Shown here: positions 8,956 to 17,816 of the stretch, piece after piece
Numbering within the stretch: the first letter of the stretch is position 1
Layout: every line of letters begins with the position of its first letter
Origin: Cytophagaceae bacterium SCN 52-12
GTDB taxonomy: Bacteria; Bacteroidota; Bacteroidia; Cytophagales; Spirosomataceae
Direction: 5' to 3'
Assembly: GCA_001724175.1 (NCBI GenBank)
Contig: MEDT01000073.1
Span: 1-52,584 of the forward strand
Length of the DNA stretch: 52,584 nucleotides
Made by a program: the position numbers and the translations under genes
The notes under the pieces: model-generated
Seen by the model: only the letters and a program-made list of their open reading frames with translations
Database searches by the model: none
Told to the model about the DNA's origin: nothing

Positions 8956-9762
8956 ATGAAAACCTTGTTACCCGCCGGACAAAGAAGCCGGACCCTCTTG
9001 CTCTCCACTGCAGTGATGCTGAGCCTTTCCTGTACGCAACAACAGAATAACGACGATCAGCAGCAAGCCGCCGAAACGGATGCAGCGCGTTTCGTAAGCA
9101 TTTTCGACGGGAAGACCCTTAAAGGATGGGAAGGTGACACGGACTACTGGAAGGTAGAAAACGGCATCCTGACAGGCGAAATCACCGCCGACAAACCCCT
9201 GGAGAAAAACAGCTTCCTGATCTGGAAAGACGGACAGCCTGCCGATTTTGAATTCAAGGCAAGCTTCAGGATTTCGGAATCGGGGAATTCCGGCGTTAAC
9301 TACCGCAGCGAACGTGTGGAAGATGTACCTTTTGCTTTAAAAGGCTACCAGGCGGATATAGACGGCAAGAACAATTATACCGGTCAGAACTACGAAGAGA
9401 GGAAGCGCACCACGCTGGCTTACCGCGGAGAGATCGCCACCATCCGGACACAGCCCAATGCCTCAGATCCGGCTTCCCTGCGCGCAAATGTTCAGAAAAA
9501 TGCCTGGCAAAGCAGGGAAGTAACAGGTTCGCTCGGAACATCCGATGAACTAAAGGGCAAGATCCATACCGGCGACTGGAACGAGATACGCATCGTGGCA
9601 AAAGGCAACAAGCTCCAGCATTATATCAACGGCACTCTGATGAGCGAAGTAAATGACGATGATGATGCCAACCGCAGCGGCAAGGGACTCCTGGGGCTTC
9701 AGATCCATACGGGGCCGCCTATGAAAGTGGAGTACAAAGATATCGCTATCAGGCAGGACTGA
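8956..9762 (+). CDS. DUF1080 3-keto-disaccharide hydrolase-type lipoprotein
   Basis: The 268-residue protein starts with a lipoprotein signal (lipobox LSLSC, Cys at about 26). One DUF1080 concanavalin-like domain then fills the rest: SIFDGKTLKGWEG, YWKVENGILTGE, DFEFKASFRIS and GNSGVNYRSE are hallmark blocks, with GLLGLQIHTGPPMKVEYKDI at the end. The family is now named 3-keto-disaccharide hydrolase, cleaving glycosides whose C3 hydroxyl has been oxidised. That fits the dehydrogenases and ThuA proteins in this window. It is probably anchored at the periplasmic face. It lies 47 nt after the epimerase gene. Confidence 0.85.
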   Translation: MKTLLPAGQRSRTLLLSTAVMLSLSCTQQQNNDDQQQAAETDAARFVSIFDGKTLKGWEGDTDYWKVENGILTGEITADKPLEKNSFLIWKDGQPADFEFKASFRISESGNSGVNYRSERVEDVPFALKGYQADIDGKNNYTGQNYEERKRTTLAYRGEIATIRTQPNASDPASLRANVQKNAWQSREVTGSLGTSDELKGKIHTGDWNEIRIVAKGNKLQHYINGTLMSEVNDDDDANRSGKGLLGLQIHTGPPMKVEYKDIAIRQD

Positions 9763-9794
9763 TCTAAGACATTACCGGATTCCCAGCGTTCATC

Positions 9795-10829
9795 ATGCCA
9801 AAACAGAGCCTTACCGGACTTAACTGGAGAGATAAGATTTCAAACCGTCAGCAGCTCGGAGGTATCGAAACTTCCGTCATAGACAACGGGGCGGGCCGGG
9901 GGACCCGCATCGCCTGGATCAATACCGGAACAGGGTTCCGTTACAAGGTGGTGATCGACAGGGGAATGGATATCGCAGATGCCTTTTATAACGAGTACAA
10001 CCTGGCGTGGATCAGCCACCTGGGCATCACGGCCCCCCAGCCGTTCTCAGACAAAGGCATAGACTGGCTCAGGACCTTCACCGGCGGTCTGCTTACTACC
10101 TGCGGGTTGTCGCACGTCGGCGGGCCCGAATCGGATGAGCACGGGGAAAGAGGCCTGCACGGGCACATCAGCAACCTTCCCGCCGAGCTTATTTCGATTA
10201 TACAGCCGGATCCCGCAGCGGGCTTGCTCGACTTCAGCATGACCGGTATTATGCGGGAAACCAAACCTTTCGGCCCAAGCCTCGAACTGACAAGGACCAT
10301 TTCGGGCACGCTTGGGGAAGCATTCCTCAGGATCCATGACCGCGTGACGAACCGGGGCAATACCCCCGCGCCGCATATGCTGCTCTATCATTTTAATTTC
10401 GGCTGGCCGCTTCTCGACGAAGGTACGCAGATCAGGTGGGAAGGCGACTGGACTACCAGGCAGGGGGACAAAAACGGCATCCTGTTTAAAGAAGGGAACA
10501 ATTTTAAAGTCTGCCCTCCGCCGCTTCCCTCTCACCTCGGCAGCGGGGAAGAGGTTGCCTTTATAGATGTGGCGGATCAAAACGGGATAAGCGAATGCGG
10601 GCTTTATAACCCGAACCTCGATCTCGGCGTATCGCTAAGGTTCAACAAGTCGGAGCTTCCCTGGCTTACCAACTGGCAGCATTGGGGGCGCAACGAATAT
10701 GTAACCGGCCTCGAGCCCGGCACCCATCCGCCGATCGGACAGGCAAAAGCCAGGGAAAACGGATCCCTGATCCGGATCGAGCCCGGAGAAAGCAAAAGCT
10801 ATGAAGTGATTCTTGAGATCAACCACTGA
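9795..10829 (+). CDS. DUF4432 aldose-1-epimerase-like protein
   Basis: A 344-residue cytosolic protein without a signal peptide. The blocks IDRGMDIADAFYN, FTGGLLTTCGLSHVGGP, ERGLHGHISNLPAE and HMLLYHFNFGWPLL are typical of the DUF4432 branch of the galactose-mutarotase beta-sandwich superfamily. A role in anomer or ketose/aldose interconversion of the imported sugar is plausible but unproven. It sits 32 nt after the DUF1080 gene and 92 nt before the cupin gene. Confidence 0.8.
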   Translation: MPKQSLTGLNWRDKISNRQQLGGIETSVIDNGAGRGTRIAWINTGTGFRYKVVIDRGMDIADAFYNEYNLAWISHLGITAPQPFSDKGIDWLRTFTGGLLTTCGLSHVGGPESDEHGERGLHGHISNLPAELISIIQPDPAAGLLDFSMTGIMRETKPFGPSLELTRTISGTLGEAFLRIHDRVTNRGNTPAPHMLLYHFNFGWPLLDEGTQIRWEGDWTTRQGDKNGILFKEGNNFKVCPPPLPSHLGSGEEVAFIDVADQNGISECGLYNPNLDLGVSLRFNKSELPWLTNWQHWGRNEYVTGLEPGTHPPIGQAKARENGSLIRIEPGESKSYEVILEINH

Positions 10830-10921
10830 ACATTCCGGTTGGGGGGCATTACAGCAGAATATGAACATATTTTATTTAATAATCAGCATCTTTTTGTAAT
10901 TTATCAAGATTAATATCAGCA

Positions 10922-12136
10922 ATGGCAGAGAAAAGTATTGCCGAAAGGGCATTGGAGCAAGGCAAAGGGGTGTTAAGGCTTACACCGACATGGGTACCCC
11001 GTTCTTTCTGTGTACCGGGAAGAAGAATCAAGCTGCATCCTGACGATTACTACGTTCTGGGAGGAGAGAGAGGAGGCATTGACGAGCGCTGGCTGTCTTC
11101 AACCACGCCTGCCAAAAACGGCCCGCTTACGGGAGAGCACGAAGGTTTGAGCTTTGTTATTTACGAAGAAGGCGGGGAGCAGCACAAATTCCTGCTGAAG
11201 GATGCCATAGACGAGCTGAAAGGTCAGATCATCGGAGACCGCCTTTGGAACGAGTACCAGAGCTGGCCGATGTATTCCAAATTTTTTGACAATATGGGGC
11301 CGCTCCCGCATCATATCCATCATAATGATGAGCATGCCGCCCTGATCGGTCAGAAAGGAAAACCCGAAGCCTATTATTTCCCGCCGCAGCTCAATAACCA
11401 CGGCGGCGACTTTCCTTATACGTTTTTTGGAATAGCTCCGGGCACTACCAGGGAGCAGATACGCGAATGCCTGGTCAACTTCACAAAAGGCGATAATAAG
11501 ATCACGAATTTCTCGCAGGCTTTCAGGCTGGAGCCGGGCACAGGCTGGGACGTTCCCCCGGGCATGCTCCATGCGCCCGGCAGTATGTGTACTTACGAGC
11601 CGCAGAAAGCGTCGGATGTATTTGCCATGTACCAGTCGCTTGTCAATGAAGCGATCATCCCGGAAGAGCTGCTCTGGAACGGCACTCCTGAAGATCGCAA
11701 GGGAGATTACGACCAGCTCATGGAGGTTATAGACTGGGATCTTAACGTAGACCCCAACATCATAGAAAACAGGTTTATGGCTCCGAAGCCGGTAAGACCT
11801 GTCGAAGAAACCGAGCCGGAAGGCTATATAGAAAAATGGGTCTGCTACCGCTCGGAAGCGTTCAGCGCGAAAGAGCTTACCGTATTGCCCGGTAAAACCG
11901 TTACAATCAAGGACGGTGCGGCCTATGGTCTCATCGTGATGCAGGGACACGGAAAACTCGGGGTGTGGGATATAGAAACGCCTGCGCTCATCCGCTACGG
12001 CCAGCATACAAGCGACGAATTTTTCGTAACCGAAAAAGCTGCGCAGGAAGGCATCACCATTTCCAACCCGTCGGCCAACGACCCGATCGTGATACTCAAG
12101 CACTTCGGGCCCAACAACCCCGATCTTGGTTTGTAG
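10922..12136 (+). CDS. cupin protein related to class I mannose-6-phosphate isomerase
   Basis: A 404-residue cytosolic protein with two cupin-like halves. The first contains a metal-ligand cluster HHIHHNDEHAA followed by KPEAYYF, resembling the QxH...EH...KPE pattern of type I phosphomannose isomerases. A later block, DVPPGMLHAPGS, supplies a second His. The C-terminal half (about 310-404) is a simpler barrel (GHGKLGVWD). It could isomerise an unphosphorylated or unusual hexose. I would call it a PMI homologue of unknown substrate rather than manA. It shares the operon with two TIM-barrel isomerases. Confidence 0.65.
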   Translation: MAEKSIAERALEQGKGVLRLTPTWVPRSFCVPGRRIKLHPDDYYVLGGERGGIDERWLSSTTPAKNGPLTGEHEGLSFVIYEEGGEQHKFLLKDAIDELKGQIIGDRLWNEYQSWPMYSKFFDNMGPLPHHIHHNDEHAALIGQKGKPEAYYFPPQLNNHGGDFPYTFFGIAPGTTREQIRECLVNFTKGDNKITNFSQAFRLEPGTGWDVPPGMLHAPGSMCTYEPQKASDVFAMYQSLVNEAIIPEELLWNGTPEDRKGDYDQLMEVIDWDLNVDPNIIENRFMAPKPVRPVEETEPEGYIEKWVCYRSEAFSAKELTVLPGKTVTIKDGAAYGLIVMQGHGKLGVWDIETPALIRYGQHTSDEFFVTEKAAQEGITISNPSANDPIVILKHFGPNNPDLGL

Positions 12137-12244
12137 GCCGCCGGGCAGCGTTATTGCCGAATCTTAACAGGCTTATGGGCCGACAGCCGGGCGCCGGAAG
12201 CTCATAGCTATTTTATAAACTCATAAACTATAACTATCAAGATT

Positions 12245-13288
12245 ATGCCTGAAAATAATTTCCCTAAGCTACACAATGCCACCTGGCCGGGAATTGTTGG
12301 AAAAGGCTCCGATTCCGAGCCCATCATTCCTTTCGAAACACTTTTGGAAAAAACTGCCGCTGCTGAAGTCGACGGTGTAAAATTTGATGGTGTGGACATC
12401 GATCTGTTCGATGCTCATTTCAGTATCAACAGCTCTGACGACGACATCAAAAGGCTTGCTGACCAGGTTGCGGGTTATAACCTCAGCATAGGTTCGCTGG
12501 TAGCTCCTATATGGCCGCCGGAAGGAGGTTCCGCCGCCGGCTCTCCGGAAGAGCGTAAACAATTCGTAGAGCAGGTAAGAAAAGCAGCCAGGATTGGTCA
12601 GAAACTACGCGATCTTGGAATTCGTCCTTCAGGAGTCGTCCGTATCGATTCGGCTACCGGCGTAGAAGCATGGGTACAGAACCCGGTAGAAAGCACCAGA
12701 CTCATAGCCCAGACATTCCGTGAAGCGGCCGATGCCGCAGCTGAATACGGCGAAAGCCTGGCAGCTGAAGGCGAAATATGCTGGGGCGGTATGCATAGCT
12801 GGAAAACCATGCTGGATCTTCTCGAGCAGGTCGACCGAGAAAATGTAGGCTTCCAGGCCGATATGGCACATTCATTTTTGTATCTCCTGGGTTACAACAG
12901 GCCTGAAGACCGGATTCTTCCGCAGGATTTTGACTGGAACGACAAAGCTGCGCTGGACGAAGGCTTTAAAAAGCTTACCGCCGCGCTGCGCCCCTGGACG
13001 ATCGATTTCCACGTTGCCCAGAACGACGGTACCGTTCATGGTACGGGGTCCCACGACAAGACAGGCAGGCATTGCCTGGCTACCGATCCTAACGGCAAGC
13101 TCGATATCGTTCATCACGCCGGCTTCTGGCTCCGCGATGAAAACGGCGAGCTTACCAAACGATTCCGTCATATCTGCTGGGACGGCTGTATGTTCCCCAA
13201 CGAAGTGATGTACAAGCAGGAAACCTGGAATAATATCCTGGCTGCAATGATCAAGGTGCGGAAAGCGCACGGCTGGTACGAGGCATAG
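12245..13288 (+). CDS. TIM-barrel sugar isomerase-like protein
   Basis: A 347-residue cytosolic protein of the xylose-isomerase-like TIM-barrel superfamily: [35 protein letters not shown] (Glu ligand), FQADMAHSF (Asp and His) and [20 protein letters not shown]. The C-terminal [12 protein letters not shown] and [11 protein letters not shown] are distinctive but I cannot tie them to a known reaction. It follows the cupin gene by 108 nt and precedes the MocA-type dehydrogenase by 35 nt. The neighbours suggest an isomerisation step in the same pathway. Confidence 0.75.
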   Translation: MPENNFPKLHNATWPGIVGKGSDSEPIIPFETLLEKTAAAEVDGVKFDGVDIDLFDAHFSINSSDDDIKRLADQVAGYNLSIGSLVAPIWPPEGGSAAGSPEERKQFVEQVRKAARIGQKLRDLGIRPSGVVRIDSATGVEAWVQNPVESTRLIAQTFREAADAAAEYGESLAAEGEICWGGMHSWKTMLDLLEQVDRENVGFQADMAHSFLYLLGYNRPEDRILPQDFDWNDKAALDEGFKKLTAALRPWTIDFHVAQNDGTVHGTGSHDKTGRHCLATDPNGKLDIVHHAGFWLRDENGELTKRFRHICWDGCMFPNEVMYKQETWNNILAAMIKVRKAHGWYEA

Positions 13289-13323
13289 CTTCAGTGAATT
13301 ACAAACCCAAAAGATTAACCGAA

Positions 13324-14484
13324 ATGTCAGATAAAAAACAACTGCGGATTGCCCTAATAGGTACCGGCTTTATGGGCCGTACCCACTCCAACGGATACAG
13401 AAGAGTACCCAATTTTTTCCCTGAGCTGGCCTATGAGCCGGTGCTCCAGGTAGTCTGCTCGCGAAACGAGGAAAAAGTAAAGGCATTTGCCCAACAATGG
13501 GGTTATGCTTCCTATGAAACCGACTGGCGGAAAGTGCTGGAACGCGACGACGTCGACGCAGTCGATATCTGTACGCCCAACGATATGCACTCCGAGATTG
13601 CGATCGCCGCGGCTGAAGCCGGTAAAATGGTGCTCTGTGAAAAACCGCTGGCCCGGACCGTAGCCGAGGGACAGAAAATGGTGGAAGCGATCGAAAAGGC
13701 CGGTGTAAAAAACACGGTGTGGTACAACTACCGCCGTTTACCCGCCGTGCTGCTGGCCAAGCAGATCATCGATTCCGGGAAGCTGGGCAAAATCTATCAC
13801 TACCGCGCAAACTTTCTCCAGGACTGGACCATCAACGAAAACCTTACGCAGGGCGGCGGCAACTGGCGTATGGATGTAGAAGCCGCAGGCTCAGGGGTAA
13901 CCGGCGACCTGCTCGCTCACTGTATCGATACCGCCATGTGGCTGAACGGCGCTATTAAAGACGTATCGGCAGTAACGGAAACATTTGTAAAGGAACGTGT
14001 GCATGAGAAGACCGGCAAGCTGGAAAAAGTGGGGATCGACGATGCCTGTATCTTCCACTGCCATTTTGAAAATGGTTCCCTCGGGCTCTTTGAGTCTTCG
14101 CGTTACGCGCGCGGTCATAAAGCGCTCTATACTTTCGAGATCAACGGGCGCAATGCCTCCCTCAGGTGGGATCTCCACGATCTGAACCGCCTGGAATATT
14201 TCGATCACTCCGACGAGGGCATCGTACGCGGGTGGCGCTCGATCCATGTGACTGACGGCGATCAGCCTTTCATGGGCAAATGGTGGGTGCCCGGCCTTTC
14301 GATCGGGTACGAGCACAGCTTCGTGCACCAGGTTGCCGATTTCCTGAAAGCTGTTGAAACCGGTGAAGAATGCCATCCGACTTTCAGGGATTCGCTTGAA
14401 ACTCAGAAAGTATGCGAGGCAGTCATCGAATCCGGTCAAGACAGGCAATGGAAGGATACCGGAGTTGAAGGCTGGCTGAAGTAA
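13324..14484 (+). CDS. Gfo/Idh/MocA oxidoreductase with intact EKP motif
   Basis: About 386 residues from the ATG at 13324; a GTG at 13294 would add a poorly conserved leader. The Rossmann block is [13 protein letters not shown]. The catalytic CEKP lies at 105-108 (Lys107). The substrate domain follows, with [14 protein letters not shown] (His acting with Lys) and a C-terminal helix. It has no signal peptide, so it is a cytosolic NAD(P)-dependent sugar or inositol dehydrogenase. It is the only one of five MocA-family proteins in the window with the catalytic Lys. It is the last gene before the terminator at 14531. Confidence 0.9.
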   Translation: MSDKKQLRIALIGTGFMGRTHSNGYRRVPNFFPELAYEPVLQVVCSRNEEKVKAFAQQWGYASYETDWRKVLERDDVDAVDICTPNDMHSEIAIAAAEAGKMVLCEKPLARTVAEGQKMVEAIEKAGVKNTVWYNYRRLPAVLLAKQIIDSGKLGKIYHYRANFLQDWTINENLTQGGGNWRMDVEAAGSGVTGDLLAHCIDTAMWLNGAIKDVSAVTETFVKERVHEKTGKLEKVGIDDACIFHCHFENGSLGLFESSRYARGHKALYTFEINGRNASLRWDLHDLNRLEYFDHSDEGIVRGWRSIHVTDGDQPFMGKWWVPGLSIGYEHSFVHQVADFLKAVETGEECHPTFRDSLETQKVCEAVIESGQDRQWKDTGVEGWLK

Positions 14485-14530
14485 TCTCTCCGGATTGATG
14501 AGGATTTTCAGCAAATGCTGCTAATATGTG

Positions 14531-14564
14531 AGGGTATCCATTGAATTATTTCTTTGGATACCCT
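14531..14564 (+). terminator. intrinsic terminator after the isomerase/dehydrogenase operon
   Basis: AGGGTATCC and GGATACCCT form a perfect 9-bp stem over a 16-nt loop, followed by a T-rich tail (TATTCTTTT). It lies between the dehydrogenase stop and the ABC transporter ATPase start. Confidence 0.75.
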
Positions 14565-14601
14565 TATTCTTTTAAATCCCTGACGTTTTTCCATGTAATT
14601 C

Positions 14602-16107
14602 ATGGATCAGAAATTATCATCAGATTACATCTTACAGGTTCGGGGCTTAAAAAAAACCTACGGGGGCATAAAGGCCCTGGACGGTATTTTTTTCGAATTG
14701 CGGAAAGGTGAGGTCCATGCGCTTATGGGTGAAAACGGCGCGGGGAAATCGACCTTCATGAAGATTCTTGCCGGATTGGAAAAGCTCGATTCCGGCGAAA
14801 TTTTACTGGAAGGAGCTTCTTACAAACCCAGGGGCGCCTACGATGCATTGCAAAAGGGGATCTCTATGATCCACCAGGAGCTGCTCGCCGTGCCCGAGCT
14901 GTCGGTAGCAGAGAATCTTTTCCTTGGAAAAGAGATAACCGGGTTCTGGGGAAAGTGGATAGATAACCGCGCGATCAATGAAATGGCGGCGGACCGGCTG
15001 AAAAAACTGGGGATATCGATTCCTCCCGAAACGAAGATGAAATCGCTGAGCGTCGCGGAGATGCAGATGGTAGAAATAGCCAAAGCCCTCTCCAACGACG
15101 CCAGGATACTGATCATGGATGAGCCTACCTCCGCCCTCTCCGACCGGGAAGCAGAAAGATTGTTCGCCATTATAGAAGACCTGAAAAGCAAAGGTGTAGG
15201 GATTATCTACATTTCTCACAAAATGGATGAGATCTTCAGGATTTCCGACACGGTTACGGTTTTCAGGGACGGCCGGTTTATCGATACCCGCCCGGCTGCG
15301 GAACTGGACCAGCCGGCGCTTATCTCGCTGATGGTCGGCAGGAAGCTGACCGGGTTCTTCCCGGAAAATACCTCTGAAAAAGGCGCCCCGATCTATACAG
15401 TACGCCACCTGTCGCGACAAAACTGTTTTCACGACATATCGTTCGAGCTTCATGCCGGCGAAATTCTCGGTATCTCCGGGCTCGTCGGAGCCGGGCGCAC
15501 CGAGCTGGCCCGCGTGCTCTACGGGCTCGATCGCGCCGACGACGGGCAGGCCCTGCTCCATGGCGAGCCCATGCTGCCCGACTCTCCCCGGACCGCCATC
15601 AGGAAAGGGATCGCATACGTCAGCGAAGACAGGAAACTGGTGGGTCTGATCACGAAAATGTCGGTGCTGGAGAACATCTCGCTGGCCAGTCTTAACCAGT
15701 ATGCTACCTATAGCTATATCAGGAAGAAAGACGAACAAAACGCAGCAGGAAAGCTTGCCCGGCACCTGCGCATCAAATGCAGCTCGCTTCACCAGCGCGT
15801 CGAAACATTGAGCGGTGGAAACCAGCAGAAGGTCGCTATAGCCAAAGCCCTGCTCTCCAAACCTAAAATAATTATCCTGGACGAACCTACCAGGGGCATA
15901 GACATAGGAGCAAAAGCGGAGATCTACCATCTTGTCCGGCAGCTGGCTTCGGAGGGGCTGGGCATCATCCTGATCTCTTCCGAAATGCCTGAAATCATAG
16001 GGCTTTGTGACCGGGTACTGGTTCTCTCGCAGGGAAAACAGGCCGCGCTGCTCAATAAAAGCGAGGCGACCCAGGAAAAAATCATGTATCACTCCATGCC
16101 CCGATAA
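14602..16107 (+). CDS. sugar ABC transporter ATP-binding protein (RbsA/MglA type, two ATPase domains)
   Basis: The 501-residue protein has two fused nucleotide-binding domains. The first has Walker A GENGAGKST (43-51), Walker B ILIMDEPTSAL, and a weak signature (SVAEMQMVEIAKAL). The second has the degenerate P-loop GLVGAGRTEL, signature LSGGNQQK and Walker B IIILDEPTRGID. This asymmetry is normal for CUT2 monosaccharide importers. It powers the permease encoded 17 nt downstream. Substrate is undetermined, so no rbs symbol is given. Confidence 0.93.
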   Translation: MDQKLSSDYILQVRGLKKTYGGIKALDGIFFELRKGEVHALMGENGAGKSTFMKILAGLEKLDSGEILLEGASYKPRGAYDALQKGISMIHQELLAVPELSVAENLFLGKEITGFWGKWIDNRAINEMAADRLKKLGISIPPETKMKSLSVAEMQMVEIAKALSNDARILIMDEPTSALSDREAERLFAIIEDLKSKGVGIIYISHKMDEIFRISDTVTVFRDGRFIDTRPAAELDQPALISLMVGRKLTGFFPENTSEKGAPIYTVRHLSRQNCFHDISFELHAGEILGISGLVGAGRTELARVLYGLDRADDGQALLHGEPMLPDSPRTAIRKGIAYVSEDRKLVGLITKMSVLENISLASLNQYATYSYIRKKDEQNAAGKLARHLRIKCSSLHQRVETLSGGNQQKVAIAKALLSKPKIIILDEPTRGIDIGAKAEIYHLVRQLASEGLGIILISSEMPEIIGLCDRVLVLSQGKQAALLNKSEATQEKIMYHSMPR

Positions 16108-16124
16108 CCGTTAACCCCGCGTTC

Positions 16125-17063
16125 ATGAAAAAAATTTCACTCGATCATATCGGACAATATGGCATCGCCATCGCCTTTGTGCTGATATGCGTGCTGCTTT
16201 CAATCCTTCATCCCGCTTTCCTGACGCTTTCAAACCTGAGAGTGATCCTCACGCAGGTTTCTATCAATGCGCTGCTGGCATTCGGAGTCACATTTGTCAT
16301 CATTACCGGCGGGATCGACCTCTCGCTGGGATCAGTGCTTGCCGTTGCAGGCATCGCCGCCGCCATTTTTGCCCATCCCGATTCATACCCGCTGGTAGTC
16401 CCGCTGGCCGCCGGGATCGGAACCGGGATCCTCTTCGGAGCCTTCAATGGCTTCGTCATTACAAAAAGTAAGGTCCCGCCCTTTATAGTCACGCTGGGAA
16501 CCATGACCATTGCCCGGGGACTTGCGCTTATTTTCAGCAACGGGCGGCCGGTTTCCAATCTTTCGGACGCCTTTAACTTCATTGGCGGCGGTACAATCCG
16601 GGGAATTCCCTTCCCCATCGTTATCCTGGTATTTACTTTCATCGTCTGCGCTTTGCTGCTTGGCAGAACGACCTGGGGCCGCTATATGTACGCCGTAGGC
16701 GGAAATGAGCTGGCAGCCAGGGCATCGGGGATCAACGTGAACAAAGTAAAAATGATGGTCTATACGCTTTGCGGCGGTCTGGCAGGTATTGCAGGCGTGC
16801 TGCTCACATCGAGGATCACTACAGGCCAGCCCAACGCCGGGATGGGCTTTGAGCTCGATGCCATAGCCGCAGCCATCATCGGCGGAACCAGCACTTCGGG
16901 CGGTACCGGCAATATGGTAGGAACGTTGCTTGGCGCTCTTTTAATAGGGGTGATCAGCAACGGACTCGACCTGATGAATGTTTCGTCGTACTACCAGCTG
17001 GTGATCAAAGGGTTGATTATAGTCGGAGCGGTGGTGCTGGATAGCGTAAGCAAGGTCAGGTGA
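16125..17063 (+). CDS. sugar ABC transporter permease (RbsC type)
   Basis: A 312-residue inner-membrane protein with eight to ten hydrophobic segments. The CUT2 permease signature is clear: TFVIITGGIDLSLGS and later GNELAARASGI, the cytoplasmic coupling loop, followed by GGTSTSGGTGN. It would carry a monosaccharide released from the binding protein into the cytoplasm. The receptor gene is not directly downstream: a toxin-antitoxin pair intervenes. Confidence 0.92.
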   Translation: MKKISLDHIGQYGIAIAFVLICVLLSILHPAFLTLSNLRVILTQVSINALLAFGVTFVIITGGIDLSLGSVLAVAGIAAAIFAHPDSYPLVVPLAAGIGTGILFGAFNGFVITKSKVPPFIVTLGTMTIARGLALIFSNGRPVSNLSDAFNFIGGGTIRGIPFPIVILVFTFIVCALLLGRTTWGRYMYAVGGNELAARASGINVNKVKMMVYTLCGGLAGIAGVLLTSRITTGQPNAGMGFELDAIAAAIIGGTSTSGGTGNMVGTLLGALLIGVISNGLDLMNVSSYYQLVIKGLIIVGAVVLDSVSKVR

Positions 17064-17112
17064 CCATTCCGCTCTTATTAGGTTGGGCATTGATTTTTCG
17101 ACCTACCGAATG

Positions 17113-17143
17113 TTGTACTTTAGTGAAACATATTATACTTTTA
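17113..17143 (+). promoter_or_regulatory. candidate Bacteroidota promoter for the toxin-antitoxin pair
   Basis: A TTG (17113-17115) lies 20 nt before TACTTTTA (17136-17143), close to the Bacteroidota consensus TTTG-N19-21-TAnnTTTG. The -7 box ends only 4 nt before the toxin ATG at 17148, so the transcript would be leaderless or nearly so. Based on pattern alone. Confidence 0.4.
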
Positions 17144-17147
17144 CATT

Positions 17148-17498
17148 ATGGCAGAAAAGAATAGCCTACGAACAATCATTTTCTATAAAGACTACTTTCA
17201 AACCTTTTTTGAAAAGCAGCAAGATAAAGTAAAAGACAAAATTATCTGGACACTGGAATTAATTGAGGAACTTCCCAGGATTCCGGCTACTTATTTAAAG
17301 CATATCGAAAATACAGAGGGCCTTTATGAGATTCGTGTTCAGCAGGGAAATGACATTTTTAGAATTTTCTGTTTTTTTGATCAGCAGGATCTGGTAGTAA
17401 TTACCAGTGGATTTCAAAAAAAGACAAAGAAAACACCGAAAAATGAGATAAAAAAGGCACTTAAAATTAAACTGGAATATGATGAAGGAGAAAAATAA
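17148..17498 (+). CDS. higB: HigB/Gp49-like RelE-superfamily toxin
   Basis: A 116-residue basic protein matching the phage-derived Gp49/HigB family: the central DKIIWTLELIEELPRIP, then GLYEIRVQQGNDIFRIFCFF and LVVITSGFQKKTKKTP. These toxins are ribosome-dependent mRNA endonucleases. The gene overlaps the downstream antitoxin gene by about 20 nt (toxin-first order, as in higBA). The pair is clearly more AT-rich than the surrounding transporter genes, consistent with insertion of a mobile module. Confidence 0.85.
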   Translation: MAEKNSLRTIIFYKDYFQTFFEKQQDKVKDKIIWTLELIEELPRIPATYLKHIENTEGLYEIRVQQGNDIFRIFCFFDQQDLVVITSGFQKKTKKTPKNEIKKALKIKLEYDEGEK

Positions 17499-17787
17499 TG
17501 ACAGGCTTACTCTTGAACAATTTAAAGATAAAAATTACGGCAAACGGGGTACAGTAAAACGGGAACAACTCGAAAAAGGATATCCAAACTTCAAAGTGGG
17601 CGCTCTGATTCATGAAGCCAGGCTTGAGAAAGGGCTAACCCAGGAAGAACTTGCCGGAAAGATAGGCACAACTAAGTCTTACATTTCAAAAATCGAAAAC
17701 AACATTAAGGAAGTCAGGCTTTCAACTCTTCAAAAAATCGTAGAGATAGGTTTAGGTGGTCAATTACAATTAAGTATCAAACTCTAA
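17479..17787 (+). CDS. higA: HigA-type antitoxin, XRE-family HTH
   Basis: A 102-residue protein with an XRE helix-turn-helix at about 44-95: LIHEARLEKGLTQEELAGKIGTTKSYISKIEN. A charged N-terminal region probably contacts the toxin. Start may be ATG 17479 or 17482; either overlaps the toxin stop at 17498. By family it neutralises HigB and represses the pair's own promoter. It ends 29 nt before the substrate-binding protein gene, so it may influence expression of that transporter component. Confidence 0.85.
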   Translation: MMKEKNNDRLTLEQFKDKNYGKRGTVKREQLEKGYPNFKVGALIHEARLEKGLTQEELAGKIGTTKSYISKIENNIKEVRLSTLQKIVEIGLGGQLQLSIKL

Positions 17788-17816
17788 ATTCATTTCCAAA
17801 TCCTGATCAAACCAAA

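Noticed and set aside
14803..16092. 429-residue minus-strand open frame opposite the ABC ATPase gene
   Set aside because: It is the antisense shadow of a clear two-domain ATPase; long antisense frames are common in this GC-balanced coding sequence.
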